Source of the DNA: Lucinisca nassula
Lineage: Eukaryota > Mollusca > Bivalvia > Lucinida > Lucinidae
NCBI GenBank assembly: GCA_963580285.1
Contig: OY757017.1
Location: 112,129,245 to 112,193,244, forward strand
Reading direction: 5' to 3'
Length of the DNA: 64,000 nt
Numbering within the stretch: the first letter of the stretch is position 1; every line of letters starts with the position of its first letter. This document shows positions 51,055 through 60,205 of this stretch, piece after piece. A program made the position numbers and the translations under genes. The notes below the pieces were generated by a model. The model was not told where the DNA came from, made no database searches, and saw only the letters and a program-made list of their open reading frames with translations.

Positions 51055-52696
51055 GTAGAAGTAAAACAAAGATCAGGAATTGATACAATTAACTTACTCC
51101 ACCCATAAAAGACACCAAAGGGAAAGAAATACAAACATTAAGCGACCAGACCATAATGGAAACCTAAACAAAGGAAGGCCATAAGGACAGTTACTTTCCC
51201 ACAAAATGGCCATATGGCCATCCAAAACCAAAAGACACAAGTGATACACACAGTAAGTAACAAACAACAACATAAATAAATCGCCACAGAAGAGCCGCCT
51301 TGGAACGGTCAGTGGAAGATTTCCACTGGGGGGCTTAAATCGATTTTACGTGGCCACAATCCTCGCCCTTACTTCCGTCGCGATTTAGACAAATAATTTG
51401 TTCAGTCCGCATGAAGGCCTCCTAACTCATCAGTGCAACATCTCCGTGAACACAAAAATCAAAGAACCACGGAGGTGAGACAACGGTGAGGACTCGACAG
51501 CAAGAAACCACAGAAATGCTGGAGCAAAAGAAAACCAACAGTTAGACTCCGATGAGCCCGACCAGAGACAGAGCATCAGGCACCAACCAACATTATCTCT
51601 CTAATTTTCGATAAGCCTCCACGTTGGAGCCGTCATAGAATCCGAGGCCTGACCCACCGGCGCGCAACCAAAGAGGGAAGCAAAGCCGCCAACCGTGACT
51701 GGGCCAACCACCACGCACGCAGCCTGCCGCACAACACCCATGCTGCACCCAATCCTCCCACATCGAAGAATGACTCCACGAAACCGGGCGCCGAAGCCAT
51801 TGCGGCCATGTATTTTTCTGAACTCACATACCAAGCCACCACAAAACCCGGGCCCCGACAGACCCTGTTGCAGAAGAGACTCAAGCCCAACACCGAACCC
51901 AGAAACCAAATCAGAATGGCGTCTATAAAATTTTGAAAAGGCTTTGCGTAGTTTATGGTACCGATAACCCTGACCAAGGAGTTTAGCCGCCAACAACCCA
52001 CCACGAGCGCTGAAGTCAGCAACACGACCACACACCCCAGCAAACCGAACCAACCGCGAAACACAAACGCCACAGGACGGCGCACGAGGAACACCACCAT
52101 CCAAAAAAGGAAAATTTACAATATCAAACCCTGCACGAAACAAATCCATCTACAATAGATAGATGTAAATCCAAAAACGGGGCCTCGGTATCAGAAGAAT
52201 TTGCTTTACCCAACCGAAGTTCTAGGGGGTAAATCTGACCGATCAAACCATCAAAATAGGCACCATCAATATTTAATAAATCATCTAAATATCCAGAAGT
52301 AGAGCTAAAAGCTTCAATAATTTCAGATTGGTTATCAACGGAAAGCGACAAAATGAAGTCTCCTTCACAACAATACAAGAACAGATCAGCCACAAGAGGC
52401 GCGCAATTAGTACCCATCGGAATACCCACAACTTGTCTAAATAACTCAGCACCGAATCCAATACAAACATTGTCAAGTAGAAAGGCGAGGGCATCACACA
52501 CTTTCTGACATGACCAAAGTGTATAATTCTTATGCTCTTTAGAAGTGAAAAATGCATTTCTGACATTACATGCAAGATAGAGAGAATCTTCTCTGTGAAA
52601 AGCCCATTCAATTAAATCACCAAGCTTTTCTTTTATAAGACCATGAGGAAGTGTAGTGTAAAGAGTGGAAAAATCGTAGGTAGACAGACTAGAAGC
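51055..52696 (-). mobile_element. YLDD element copy Y, A-to-G hypermutated
   Basis: A minus-strand, 5'-truncated copy (about 1.64 kb) inserted in element Z in the same orientation, starting with the 3' terminus TAGAAGTAAAACAAAG. Its 3' UTR (51055-51600) matches 5160-5705 with only scattered differences. From 51610 the RT part differs almost only by T-to-C on the plus strand (A-to-G in the sense strand), in patches: 51610-51909, 51973-52097, 52200-52300 and about 52440-52470. Blocks 51910-51972 and 52098-52199 are nearly unchanged. A 26-base deletion lies near 52122. Confidence 0.85.
51601..52660 (-). pseudogene. YLDD reverse transcriptase, hypermutated copy Y
   Basis: The upstream part (52640-52140, minus strand) reads D-F-S-T-L-Y-T-T-L-P (motif A), C-D-A-L-A-F-L-L-D-N, G-I-P-M-G-T-N-C-A-P-L-V-A-D (motif B) and Y-L-D-D (catalytic). 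Downstream the conserved blocks are recoded by A-to-G: Tyr becomes Cys, Asn and Asp become Gly or Ser, Ile becomes Val, Lys becomes Gly or Glu, Thr becomes Ala, His becomes Arg. Unchanged islands still read K-L-R-K-A-F-S-K-F-Y-R-R. A-to-G removes stop codons (TAA/TAG to TGG) rather than making them, so the frame stays open for about 180 codons, although the changes should abolish activity. Confidence 0.85.
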
Positions 52697-53395
52697 ACAA
52701 GTCAGTTACATGACTACACACTCTGGTAAATTGAATTAACTGTGAAATATAAACGCCATAGGATGGCGCACGAGGAACATCACCATCCCAAAAGGAAAAT
52801 GTACAATCTCAAAATCAAAATCATCGCGTTTACCATAAATTTTGCAGGAAACAAACCCATCTACAACAGATAGATGTAAATAAAAAAAAACTGAGCCTCG
52901 GTATCAGAAGATTTGATTTATTTAACTTAAGTTCTGGGGGGTAAATCTGACTGATCATACCATCGAAATAGTTATTGTCAATATTTAATGAATCATCCAA
53001 ATATCTAGACGTCAATGATTTCAGATAGGTTTTCAGCAGAAAGGGTACAGCATGACGTCTCTCTCATAACAAAATGTAAACAGATCAGCCACAAGGGGTG
53101 CGCAATTAGTACCCATCGGAATACTCACAACTTGTCTAAATAACTTAGTACTAAATCTTATGTAAATATTGTCAAGTAGAAAGGTGAGAGCTTCACACAC
53201 TTTCTGACATGACCATAAAGTATAATGTTTATGCTCTTCAGAAGTGTAAAACGCATTTCTTACATTACATGCAAGGTAAAGATAGAGGGAGTCTTCCTTA
53301 TGAAATGTCCATTCAATTAAATCATTAAGTTTTTTTATAAGATTATGAGGAAGTGTGGTGTAAATAGAGGAAACGTCATAAATATTCAGATTTGA
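52697..53395 (-). pseudogene. Host YLDD element Z: RT palm region
   Basis: Resumes after copy Y. Minus strand from 53390: Y-T-T-L-P-H-N-L-I (motif A, with a V-S-S-I variant before it), N-A-F-Y-T-S-E-E-H-K, C-E-A-L-T-F-L-L-D-N, I-P-M-G-T-N-C-A-P-L-V-A-D-L-F, then S-R-Y-L-D-D-S-L-N-I-D and the downstream K-R-D-D-F-D-F block. Frame breaks occur near 52880 and 53030. Confidence 0.75.
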
Positions 53396-53914
53396 AGTCT
53401 AAGTGTTGGTTTTCTCTTGCTCCTGCATTTCTGTTGTTTCTAGCTGTCGAGTCCTTAGCGTTGTTTCATTTCTGCGGTTGTTTGATTTTTGTGATTACGG
53501 AGATGTTGCACTGATGGATTATGGGGCCTTCCTGCGGACTGAACAAATTATTTGTCTTAATCGCGGCCGAAGTAAGGGCGAGGATTGTGGCCACGTAAAA
53601 TCGATTGAAGCCCTCCCTCCCCCCCCAACCAGTGGAATTCGTTTCCGCTGACCGTTCCAAGGCGGTTCTTCTGTCTCGGTTTATTTTTGTTATGGTTTGT
53701 ATTTGGGTGTTTGTGTCGCTTATATTACTTTATTTTGGATTGCCTTTTGGCCATTTTGTGGGAAAGTAACTGTCCTTTCGGCTTTCCGCTGTTGGTGTTT
53801 CCCTTGGGGTCTGTTGCTTCATGTTTGTGTTTCTGTCCCTTTGGTGTCTCTGATGGGAGCTGTGGGTTAATTGTATCGATTCCTGATCATTGCCTCTACT
53901 TCTATTTTGAAGCA
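53396..53914 (+). mobile_element. YLDD-element 3' tail inserted in element Z
   Basis: Plus-strand tail from AGTCTAAGTGTTGGTTTTCT to CATTGCCTCTACTTCTATTT, opposite in orientation to its host. It has a C-rich expansion near 53612-53627. It separates the RT codons R-F-R-A-S (53915) from the motif A region (53390). Confidence 0.8.
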
Positions 53915-54636
53915 CGAAAACGTCTGGATTTCAATTTATTAAAAACTTCATTAGAATTTTTATAGACCAAAAAAGATTTCTACCTGATCTTTCGAAGACT
54001 CTGTCGCATTATTTTATCACATATTTTTGATGGCAGCTAAATATGAACTTAATAATTTAGAGAGTACAGTGGTGGTACTAGAGATTTAATTTGCAATAAA
54101 ACGTGCTTTGTACGGTCTTTTAGGAAGTTTAGATAACCAATATAACGTAGGAAGCTTGTCTTGGCCTTCTGTAACAAAGACAGACTACTTGGTGGCTGAA
54201 TGACAGATGTGGTCATCAACTGAGGCCCTCTCTACAGCTAAAGGCTGCAGTTCATATAGGCCTTAGTACCACCAAGATCTTGCTGAAGAGTGTTAACATA
54301 GTGAATTCGTCAAACAACGACCACATTGTTAGTGGCCTTATCTGCTGGAGCAAAAACAAACTTCCTAAGAAATTCTTGAATACCTAGTTTAAGGTGACGT
54401 AAAAACGTCTTATGTTTAGGAGATAATAAGTTCGTATTTTGAGAATAAAAAGAAATGCGTTTGTGCACTAATTTAAGAATGCTAAGTTTCCATTCTTTAA
54501 GAGCTTTATGTTCAACATACTCTCGTCTACACAATCGATTACCAAATTGATTCAAGGCAGCAGCGATTTCATCTCTACATTTATTGAAATCAATTTTAGA
54601 AGAAAATCGACATTTCGGTCCTTTAGGAATTATATT
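53915..54636 (-). pseudogene. Host YLDD element Z: RT N-terminal half, part 2
   Basis: Minus strand from 54600: K-C-R-F-S-S-K-I-D-F-N, L-N-Q-F-G-N-R-L-C-R-R-E-Y-V-E, L-K-E-W-K-L-S-I-L-K, F-V-F-A-P-A-D-K-A-T-N-N-V-V-V-V, a stop, then a stretch readable in pieces: L-P-T-L-Y-W-L-S-K-L, R-P-Y-K-A-R-F-I-A-N and L-S-K-L-L-S-S. These are the family's conserved N-terminal and fingers blocks; ageing stops are frequent after 54310. Confidence 0.8.
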
Positions 54637-54955
54637 TTGTTTGTTTGTTTGATTTGATGTTTAACGTCCCCGTCAAAACTGTAAAGGTCATTTTGGAGAC
54701 GTTGCTTCCAATTTTGTGGGACTTTTACCCGACATTGAGATGAAATGACATGTCAAGCCCTGTCCCCCAATGAAACCAATAGGGTTTATTAGCATGGACG
54801 GTCCGCCTCACACCGCGGTTCCTGGACAGGCTTAGATCCTCTAAGCGGTTTACCAGTACTAGTGTGCGGGCCGGATTCAGCTCTGCGTGGAAGCATCATG
54901 CAGCCCATATATTTCTTCAAGCCCCTATGGGCGGGGGCTGATTAGGAATAATATT
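54623..54955 (+). mobile_element. SINE-like element A with 14-bp TSD inside element Z
   Basis: The element is 54637-54941 (305 bp). TTAGGAATTATATT (54623-54636) and TTAGGAATAATATT (54942-54955) form a target duplication with one mismatch. Together with the 13-bp duplication at 604/919, this establishes SINE A as a retrotransposed element. It splits the element Z codons for I-I-P-x and G-P-K. Confidence 0.85.
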
Positions 54956-55300
54956 ACGTATTCTAGAATCAGGAATAATTTTTAAATTGCCAGTAATTAT
55001 ATGACCAGCAGCAGGTTAGCAGTACACTGAATTTTTACAATTACATGTATCAGGAGTGTTAGTGCCAATATCAAGATCAGAAACAAGTTTATTGAAATTA
55101 AAAATGATAGATCTAACAGGTTTATTGTATTTATAGCAAATTATGGGTGTTTCAGTATTTTGAAAATAAGCAGGAATGGGTTAAATCACCGAACTGTCCC
55201 GGAAGATGCTAGGTAAATCTTTAAAATCCAAACGCTTATTGGTTATGGATATTTTGATGTAGTGGCGTTTATGATTAATTTCAGAATCGATGAAAGAGTC
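54956..55300 (-). pseudogene. Host YLDD element Z: RT N-terminus
   Basis: Minus strand from 55290: I-N-H-K-R-H-Y-I-K-I-S, R-L-D-F-K-D-L-P-S-I-F-R-D, then C-Y-K-Y-N-K-P-V-R-S-I-I-F-N-F-N-K, D-L-D-I-G-T-N-T-P-D-T-C-N-C and P-A-A-G-H-I-I-T-G-N-L. Stops are sparse. This is the most N-terminal YLDD sequence in the window. It joins a mariner fragment at about 55300, so the true 5' end of the element is missing. Confidence 0.75.
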
Positions 55301-55475
55301 CTCAGAGTATACTTCTTTGACATGTACACATGTTTTTTTCAGTCTTTTTAGTCCACTCAGAAGATGCATTTTTGAAGTCCTTTTGGAGTTTACCGTTTAT
55401 ACACTGGAACAACGCACTACCAAAGGCTTGTCTTTTTGCTAGATGTTTTGATAAAAAAAAAATATGTATTGCCGT
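55285..55475 (-). pseudogene. Mariner transposase C-terminal fragment
   Basis: Minus strand: F-G-S-A-L-F-Q-C-I, L-Q-K-D-F-K-N-A, W-T-K-K-T-E-K, then in the next frame K-R-L-K-K-T-C-V-H-V-K-E-V-Y. It matches the last 45 residues of the mariner transposase at 60272-61353 (A-I-F-Q-C-L...R-R-L-K-V-C-I-S-V-K-G-E-Y-F). Only this end is present. Confidence 0.6.
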
Positions 55476-55515
55476 AAAGCGACAAAAGATAAACAAAATA
55501 GGTTAAAGAGTCTTC

Positions 55516-56045
55516 TTCTAAATAGAAGTGAAGGCAATGATCAGGAATCGATACAACTAACGCACAACTCCCATCAGAGTCACTTAAAGGAACGAAACAC
55601 AAACATGCAATAACTAGATCTATAGCGGAAAGCGAAAAGGTCAATTACTTTCTTATAAAATGGCCATTTGGCTATCCAAACCAAAACGCTTTAAGTGATT
55701 CACACAGTCAAAGGCGAACTATACAGAAAATAAACCTCGACAGAAGAACCGCCTTGGATAAGTATTTCACTGGAGGCGGGGTTGAGGATGGAGGCTTAAT
55801 TTTGATTTTTATTTGATTTTTATTAAATCTATTTTAGGCGGCCGCAATCCTCGCCCTTACTTCCGTTGCAATTTAGACAAATAATTTGTACATTCCGCAT
55901 GAAGGCTTCCTAACTCATCAGTGAAACATTTACGAGAGCACAAAAATCAAACAACAACAAAGATTAAAACATCGGTGAGGAATCGACAGCAACAAATACC
56001 TGACATGCTGGAGAAAATGAAAACCTACAGTAAGACTCCGATTGA
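55516..56045 (-). mobile_element. YLDD-element 3' tail, minus strand
   Basis: AAATAGAAGTGAAGGCAATG (3' terminus) through GGCCATTTGGCTATCCAAAC, AGAAGAACCGCCTTGGATA, CGCAATCCTCGCCCTTACTT to AGTAAGACTCCGATTG. It joins head-to-head with the next tail. Confidence 0.75.
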
Positions 56046-56236
56046 CTCTGTAGTTGTTTGTTTCTTAAAGTTCGCGGAGGTGTTGCACTGATGAGTTAGG
56101 TGGCCTTCATGCGGACTGAACAAATTATTTGTCTAAATCGCGACGGAAGTAAGGGCAAGGATTGTGGCCACGTAAAATCGATTTAAGCCACCCAGTGGAA
56201 TTCGTTTCCGCTGACCGTTCCAAGGCGGTTCTTCTG
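56046..56236 (+). mobile_element. YLDD-element 3' tail fragment, plus strand
   Basis: GATGAGTTAGGTGGCCTTCA, CGACGGAAGTAAGGGCAAGG, TGACCGTTCCAAGGCGG; cut off after TTCTTCTGTCGC. With the previous copy it forms a spaced inverted repeat of tail sequence. Confidence 0.7.
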
Positions 56237-58700
56237 TCGCTTCTTTTTAAATATCAGATCTTAAATCGAGAACGTTTCATCTTATTTCAATCTACCCGCA
56301 ATTTCCATCCCCTTAACCCCAATAACTGCATCATGACGATAAAGATTTAGATGAAAATGAAAACACCATGATTCTCTTTGGTGCAGTTCAAAGGTATAAA
56401 AAACAACAGGAAAGATTTTTTTTTGATACGGTTGCCAATTCCAATCTGCATTCTCGATGATGACATAATTTACTTATTTATTTATTTATTTACCGAGTGA
56501 GTGAGTGAGTGCTTGGGTTTTACGTCTCACCAACCACTTAGGTCATACGGAGACGAGGCCTCGGTTGAAAGACTCATCCGAAAGTCTGGAGAAGCCCGGG
56601 ATCGATCCTGTGATCCCTATTTATTTACCGAATTCTGTAAAATGTATGTAATTTGTCCAGCCAATTAGATGTGATATACATAACTATATCAGTTGTGACC
56701 ATGCAGGGGAAGGTCCGTAAACCCCAATAATCTTTGTTTTGCAATACAATATTATCAAACTAATCCATGTAAACCTCACTTAGTTTACTAGATGTTAAAG
56801 CATGGAATTGTAACGTGTTAACGTGGTGAATGAAGGGATCATCCAAGATTTTTCATGTTTTATGCTTACCAGTATCCGAGGTTTTAAAACGTTTTTCATC
56901 CTCATAAAACAATACAAAACAAACAGACAAAAAATCAAAACACATTTACGTCCCCAGTACATTTATAGGAAAAATCTATAGTTAACTATTGCCTGACTTA
57001 CGCGACGGCATATGAACATTAAGTGACGTCAAAATAAACTATTTGAGGAAGACGATGGCGATGTTTCAACATTGGCTCACGGTGGCCAAGTGCTTTGTGC
57101 CATTGGATCGTGTTTCGTCTGATGTTTTTGTGTGTGCTTACATGTCGTTTAGTTTCTTTAGGTTGCTTGTCAATGATATGGTTGCGTTCCTGATTTGTTG
57201 CCTTTCCTGAGTGATATTTTCTTACCAGTTTTCATTCATCAATGAGGGGTAAAACTTACCTTCAGGTTTTACGTATGTTCCTCGTGATCTAATGTTGTTT
57301 ATAGTATAATGAACTTTCATTTTCAAAAATGAGGTGATATTTTTCTGCTCAATTATACCTGAAAAACAGACTAAATTACAATGTACCTATGTTATTTTGA
57401 ACTATTATGGAAATAGGAATGAAAAATTGAGCTAAGTATTTTCAATTTACTTTCTTTAAATCTATCCAGATAGGTTATACAAGCATTTTGATACGGTTAC
57501 TTATTCCTATTTGCATTCTCGATGATGACATAATTTATTTATTTATTTACCGAATTCTGTAAAGTTTATTTAATTTGTCTAGCCATTTGTATATGATTTA
57601 CATTACTATATCAGTTGTGACCAGGTAGGGGAAGGTCCGTTAACCCCAATGTTCCTTGTTTTGCGATACAATATTGTTAAACTAATCCATATAAACCAAA
57701 CATACAAAGTGTCCTAGGTGTTAAACGCATGGAATTGTTACGTGTTGACGTAGTGAATGAAGGGATCATCCAAGATTTGTCATGTTTTAGGTTTACCCGT
57801 ATCCGAGGTTTTAAAACGTATTTCATCCTCAAAAAAACGAAATAACATCTACTGTCTTTAGGTGACTTGATGTGGTTGCGTTCCTTGATTGGTGCCTTTC
57901 CTGAGTGATATCCATATTTCCCTAAGGGGTAAAACGTACCTTTAGCTTTCACGTATGTTCCTCGTGATCCGATGTTGAGTGTAAGACGTAACAACTCATT
58001 TCCATAAATAAAGTGACTTTTTCTGTTCAATTCAGCTGAAAAGCAGTCAGACATGACAATATGCCTATGTAATTTTATACAATACTGAATGGCACAGAGA
58101 ATTATTGTGGAAATATGAATGCAAAATTGAGCTAAATATTTTTTGCAATTTACTTTGAAATTCTTTAAATCTATGCAAAAAGATAGGTTAAACAAGCATT
58201 TTTGATGCGGTTGTTTATGCCTATCTGCATTCTCGATGAGAACTTGATTAATTACAAAATTCTGTAAAAATGTATGTAATTTGTCTTGCCATTTTCACGT
58301 GATATACATTACTATATCAGTTTTCTGAGTGTGCTTCCATATCGCTTACTTTCTTTAGGTAACTTGATATTGTTGCGTTCTTTGATTTTTGCCTTTCCTG
58401 AGTGACATTTTCTTACTAGTTTTCATACTTCAATGAGGGGTAAAACTTACCTTCAGGTTTCAAGTATCTTCCTCGTGATACAATGTTAATATAAGATATA
58501 ACTTTCACTTCCATAAATAAAGTGATTTTGTCTGCTAAATTCTGCTTAAAAGCAAACACGATGACAATATACCTATTTAATTTCATACAATACCGAATGG
58601 CACAAAGAATTGTTGTGGAAATATGAATGCAAAATTGAGCTAAGTATTTTCCAATTTACTTTCTTTAAATCTATGCAACCAGCTAATAAAACAAGCCACA
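56237..58700. repeat. Three degenerate tandem units of unknown sequence
   Basis: Blocks GGGGAAGGTCCGTAAACCCC (56710, 57618), CATCCAAGATTT (56837, 57767), CCTTTCCTGAGTGATAT (57202, 57892, 58394), GAGGGGTAAAACTTACCTTC (57243, 58435) and TTGAGCTAAGTATTTTC (57429, 58633) recur in the same order. That gives one long and two shorter units of roughly 0.5-0.9 kb. No protein is recognised; a 172-codon minus-strand frame at 57677-58195 has no known similarity. Confidence 0.65.
56483..56631 (+). mobile_element. SINE-like element B with perfect 14-bp TSD
   Basis: TATTTATTTACCGA at 56483-56496 and 56618-56631 flanks a 121-bp element. It starts (GTGA)n-GTGCTTGGG, has TTTTACGTCTCACCAACCAC, TAGGTCATACGGAGACGAGG, AAAGACTCATCCGAAAGTCT and ends GGATCGATCCTGTGATCCC. 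The core GGTCATACGGAGACG resembles that of SINE A (GGTCATTTTGGAGACG), so both may share a conserved core. Confidence 0.85.
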
Positions 58701-59084
58701 CGCTCCCTTGCATAAAAATTCCTCAAACTCTCCACAACATGTCTGCAACATTTAGTAGCAAAGGGTCTTGCGAGACTACACATATGCGCGCCATCTTTGC
58801 TGGCTGCAAATGTGGTACGTAAATACCGTTTTCTTGCACAACAGATACGGTAATCCGTGGTTTTAGCTTGTGATAGAAATTCTGTTCTTACCCTGGTGTT
58901 CTTACCCAGACAAACTACATAAGTATAGTGCGCGAAAAATAATGTATTAAATAAAGTAAAATGAAACTTTTTGGTGGTGTTGTGCAAGAAAACGAATCTA
59001 ATAATATGGTAGATTGTCGTTTTTAATCTGAGGATCCCTCGTCCCTATATAAGTAAATTCTGTCCTTCATGGCCCATCGATGAC
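58701..59084. other. Unassigned sequence with a family P trace
   Basis: AGTAGCAAAGGGTCTTGCGAGACTACACATATG at 58752-58784, quoted here only in part as GCAAAGGGTCTTGCGAGACT, matches the minisatellite/family P unit. The surrounding arms are not clear. No gene. Confidence 0.4.
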
Positions 59085-59290
59085 ATTTTTCTGAAGTATA
59101 TTTTCGATATTTCCTTACTTATACTCTAAACAGAGGTGGTTGTTCCTCGTACGAACCTCTCAGATAAGGTGGTTCAAACGAGTTCTCACAACTAATGCTT
59201 TAGAGCAGAAATATGAAAACAAGTATATACCCACGTAATCACCAGACTGCGCTGTTTAAGTGGTTTTATAAAGATACAAATTTTATTATT
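59085..59290. mobile_element. Family H relative, diverged
   Basis: TTACTTATACTCTAAACAG on the left, then GTGGTTGTTCCTCGTACGAA...CAAACGAGTTCTCACAACT arms around AGATAAGGTGG, and TTTAGAGCAGAAATATGAAA. The ends are lost. Confidence 0.5.
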
Positions 59291-60205
59291 TTATTGTCAG
59301 CATAATGGGGTATTCAAAATGCATTAAGTGTGGGTAATTCGAGAAACCTTGGGTCATGAAAAATGATGGAGTCTGTGAATTGTTAAAACTTAAGTTCCTC
59401 AGGTGAGCGGTTTAGGCTCATTGAGCCTCTTGTTGACCTTGTCGTCACCGTAGCCCCTTCATTTTTTATCGGATCTTCTTGAAACTTACATGTCAATAAG
59501 TGGCGTATTCTTCTGCTACAACTTTAATCAAGTTTGTCGAAAATGATAGCAACAGCTCAACAATATCATGCTGCAAGTTTCAATTAAGTTAATTGAATTC
59601 ATCAGATAACACGTCCTGACTTTTTCATGCGAAATGTTCATAGCAATTCAAAAGCTATCGACTCTCAAACTAACATTTCCTAGATAATATCATCATAGGA
59701 AACCTAATTTTGCTATTTGCGAACATCAAACGCGCCGATCAGACTGTGCAGATGCAGATGCGCAGTCGGATCGGCGCCTTTGATGTTTGTTGCCTGGCTA
59801 GTACCACACCTATCGTTTCAATTTCTAAACTTTCAAGACTCGTGCTAGTTTGTGTATATGGATAGGGCAGGTTCTGTATTACCTGGTCGCAGACCCCGGA
59901 GACAGTTATTTTGTTTTCGTGGCCGGCCCATATTGTGCCAGCATGAAATTTATTTGACAGACACCCACACGGCAAACATGTAAATGGGAATGTTTTTTTT
60001 TTTCTCCATTTTCGCAAGGTAGACAACTGCAGCTTTGCTTTTTTGTTTGATTTTCTGTAAGTTCATTCCCTCCAAAGTAGGGTTCTGACCTTGAAAACAG
60101 TTGCTCGTCTGGGGATCGAGTGAATATATTCCCCTAAATTGATGCGAATAAAATAGTCAGTCATTCACACCGCTCATCGGGGCTTGGGGAATTTGAGAAG
60201 GTATA
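59291..60205. other. Unassigned sequence with one hairpin
   Basis: 59725-59795 holds an inverted repeat: GAACATCAAACGCGCCGATC pairs with GATCGGCGCCTTTGATGTTT around GCAGATGCAGATGCG. No gene elsewhere. Confidence 0.4.

Noticed and set aside
51610..52470. Cytosine deaminase (APOBEC-type) or CpG-decay explanation
   Set aside because: Those give C-to-T or G-to-A; the change here is T-to-C on the plus strand, which corresponds to A-to-G in the element's sense strand.
51610..52470. Diversity-generating retroelement (adenine-directed mutagenesis)
   Set aside because: Such systems change A to any base in a short variable repeat paired with a template repeat; here changes are nearly all to G and spread over hundreds of bases of an RT gene.
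57677..58195. 172-codon minus-strand frame as a gene
   Set aside because: It spans the boundary of degenerate tandem units, has no recognisable domain, and the homologous stretches in the other units are not open in the same frame by eye.
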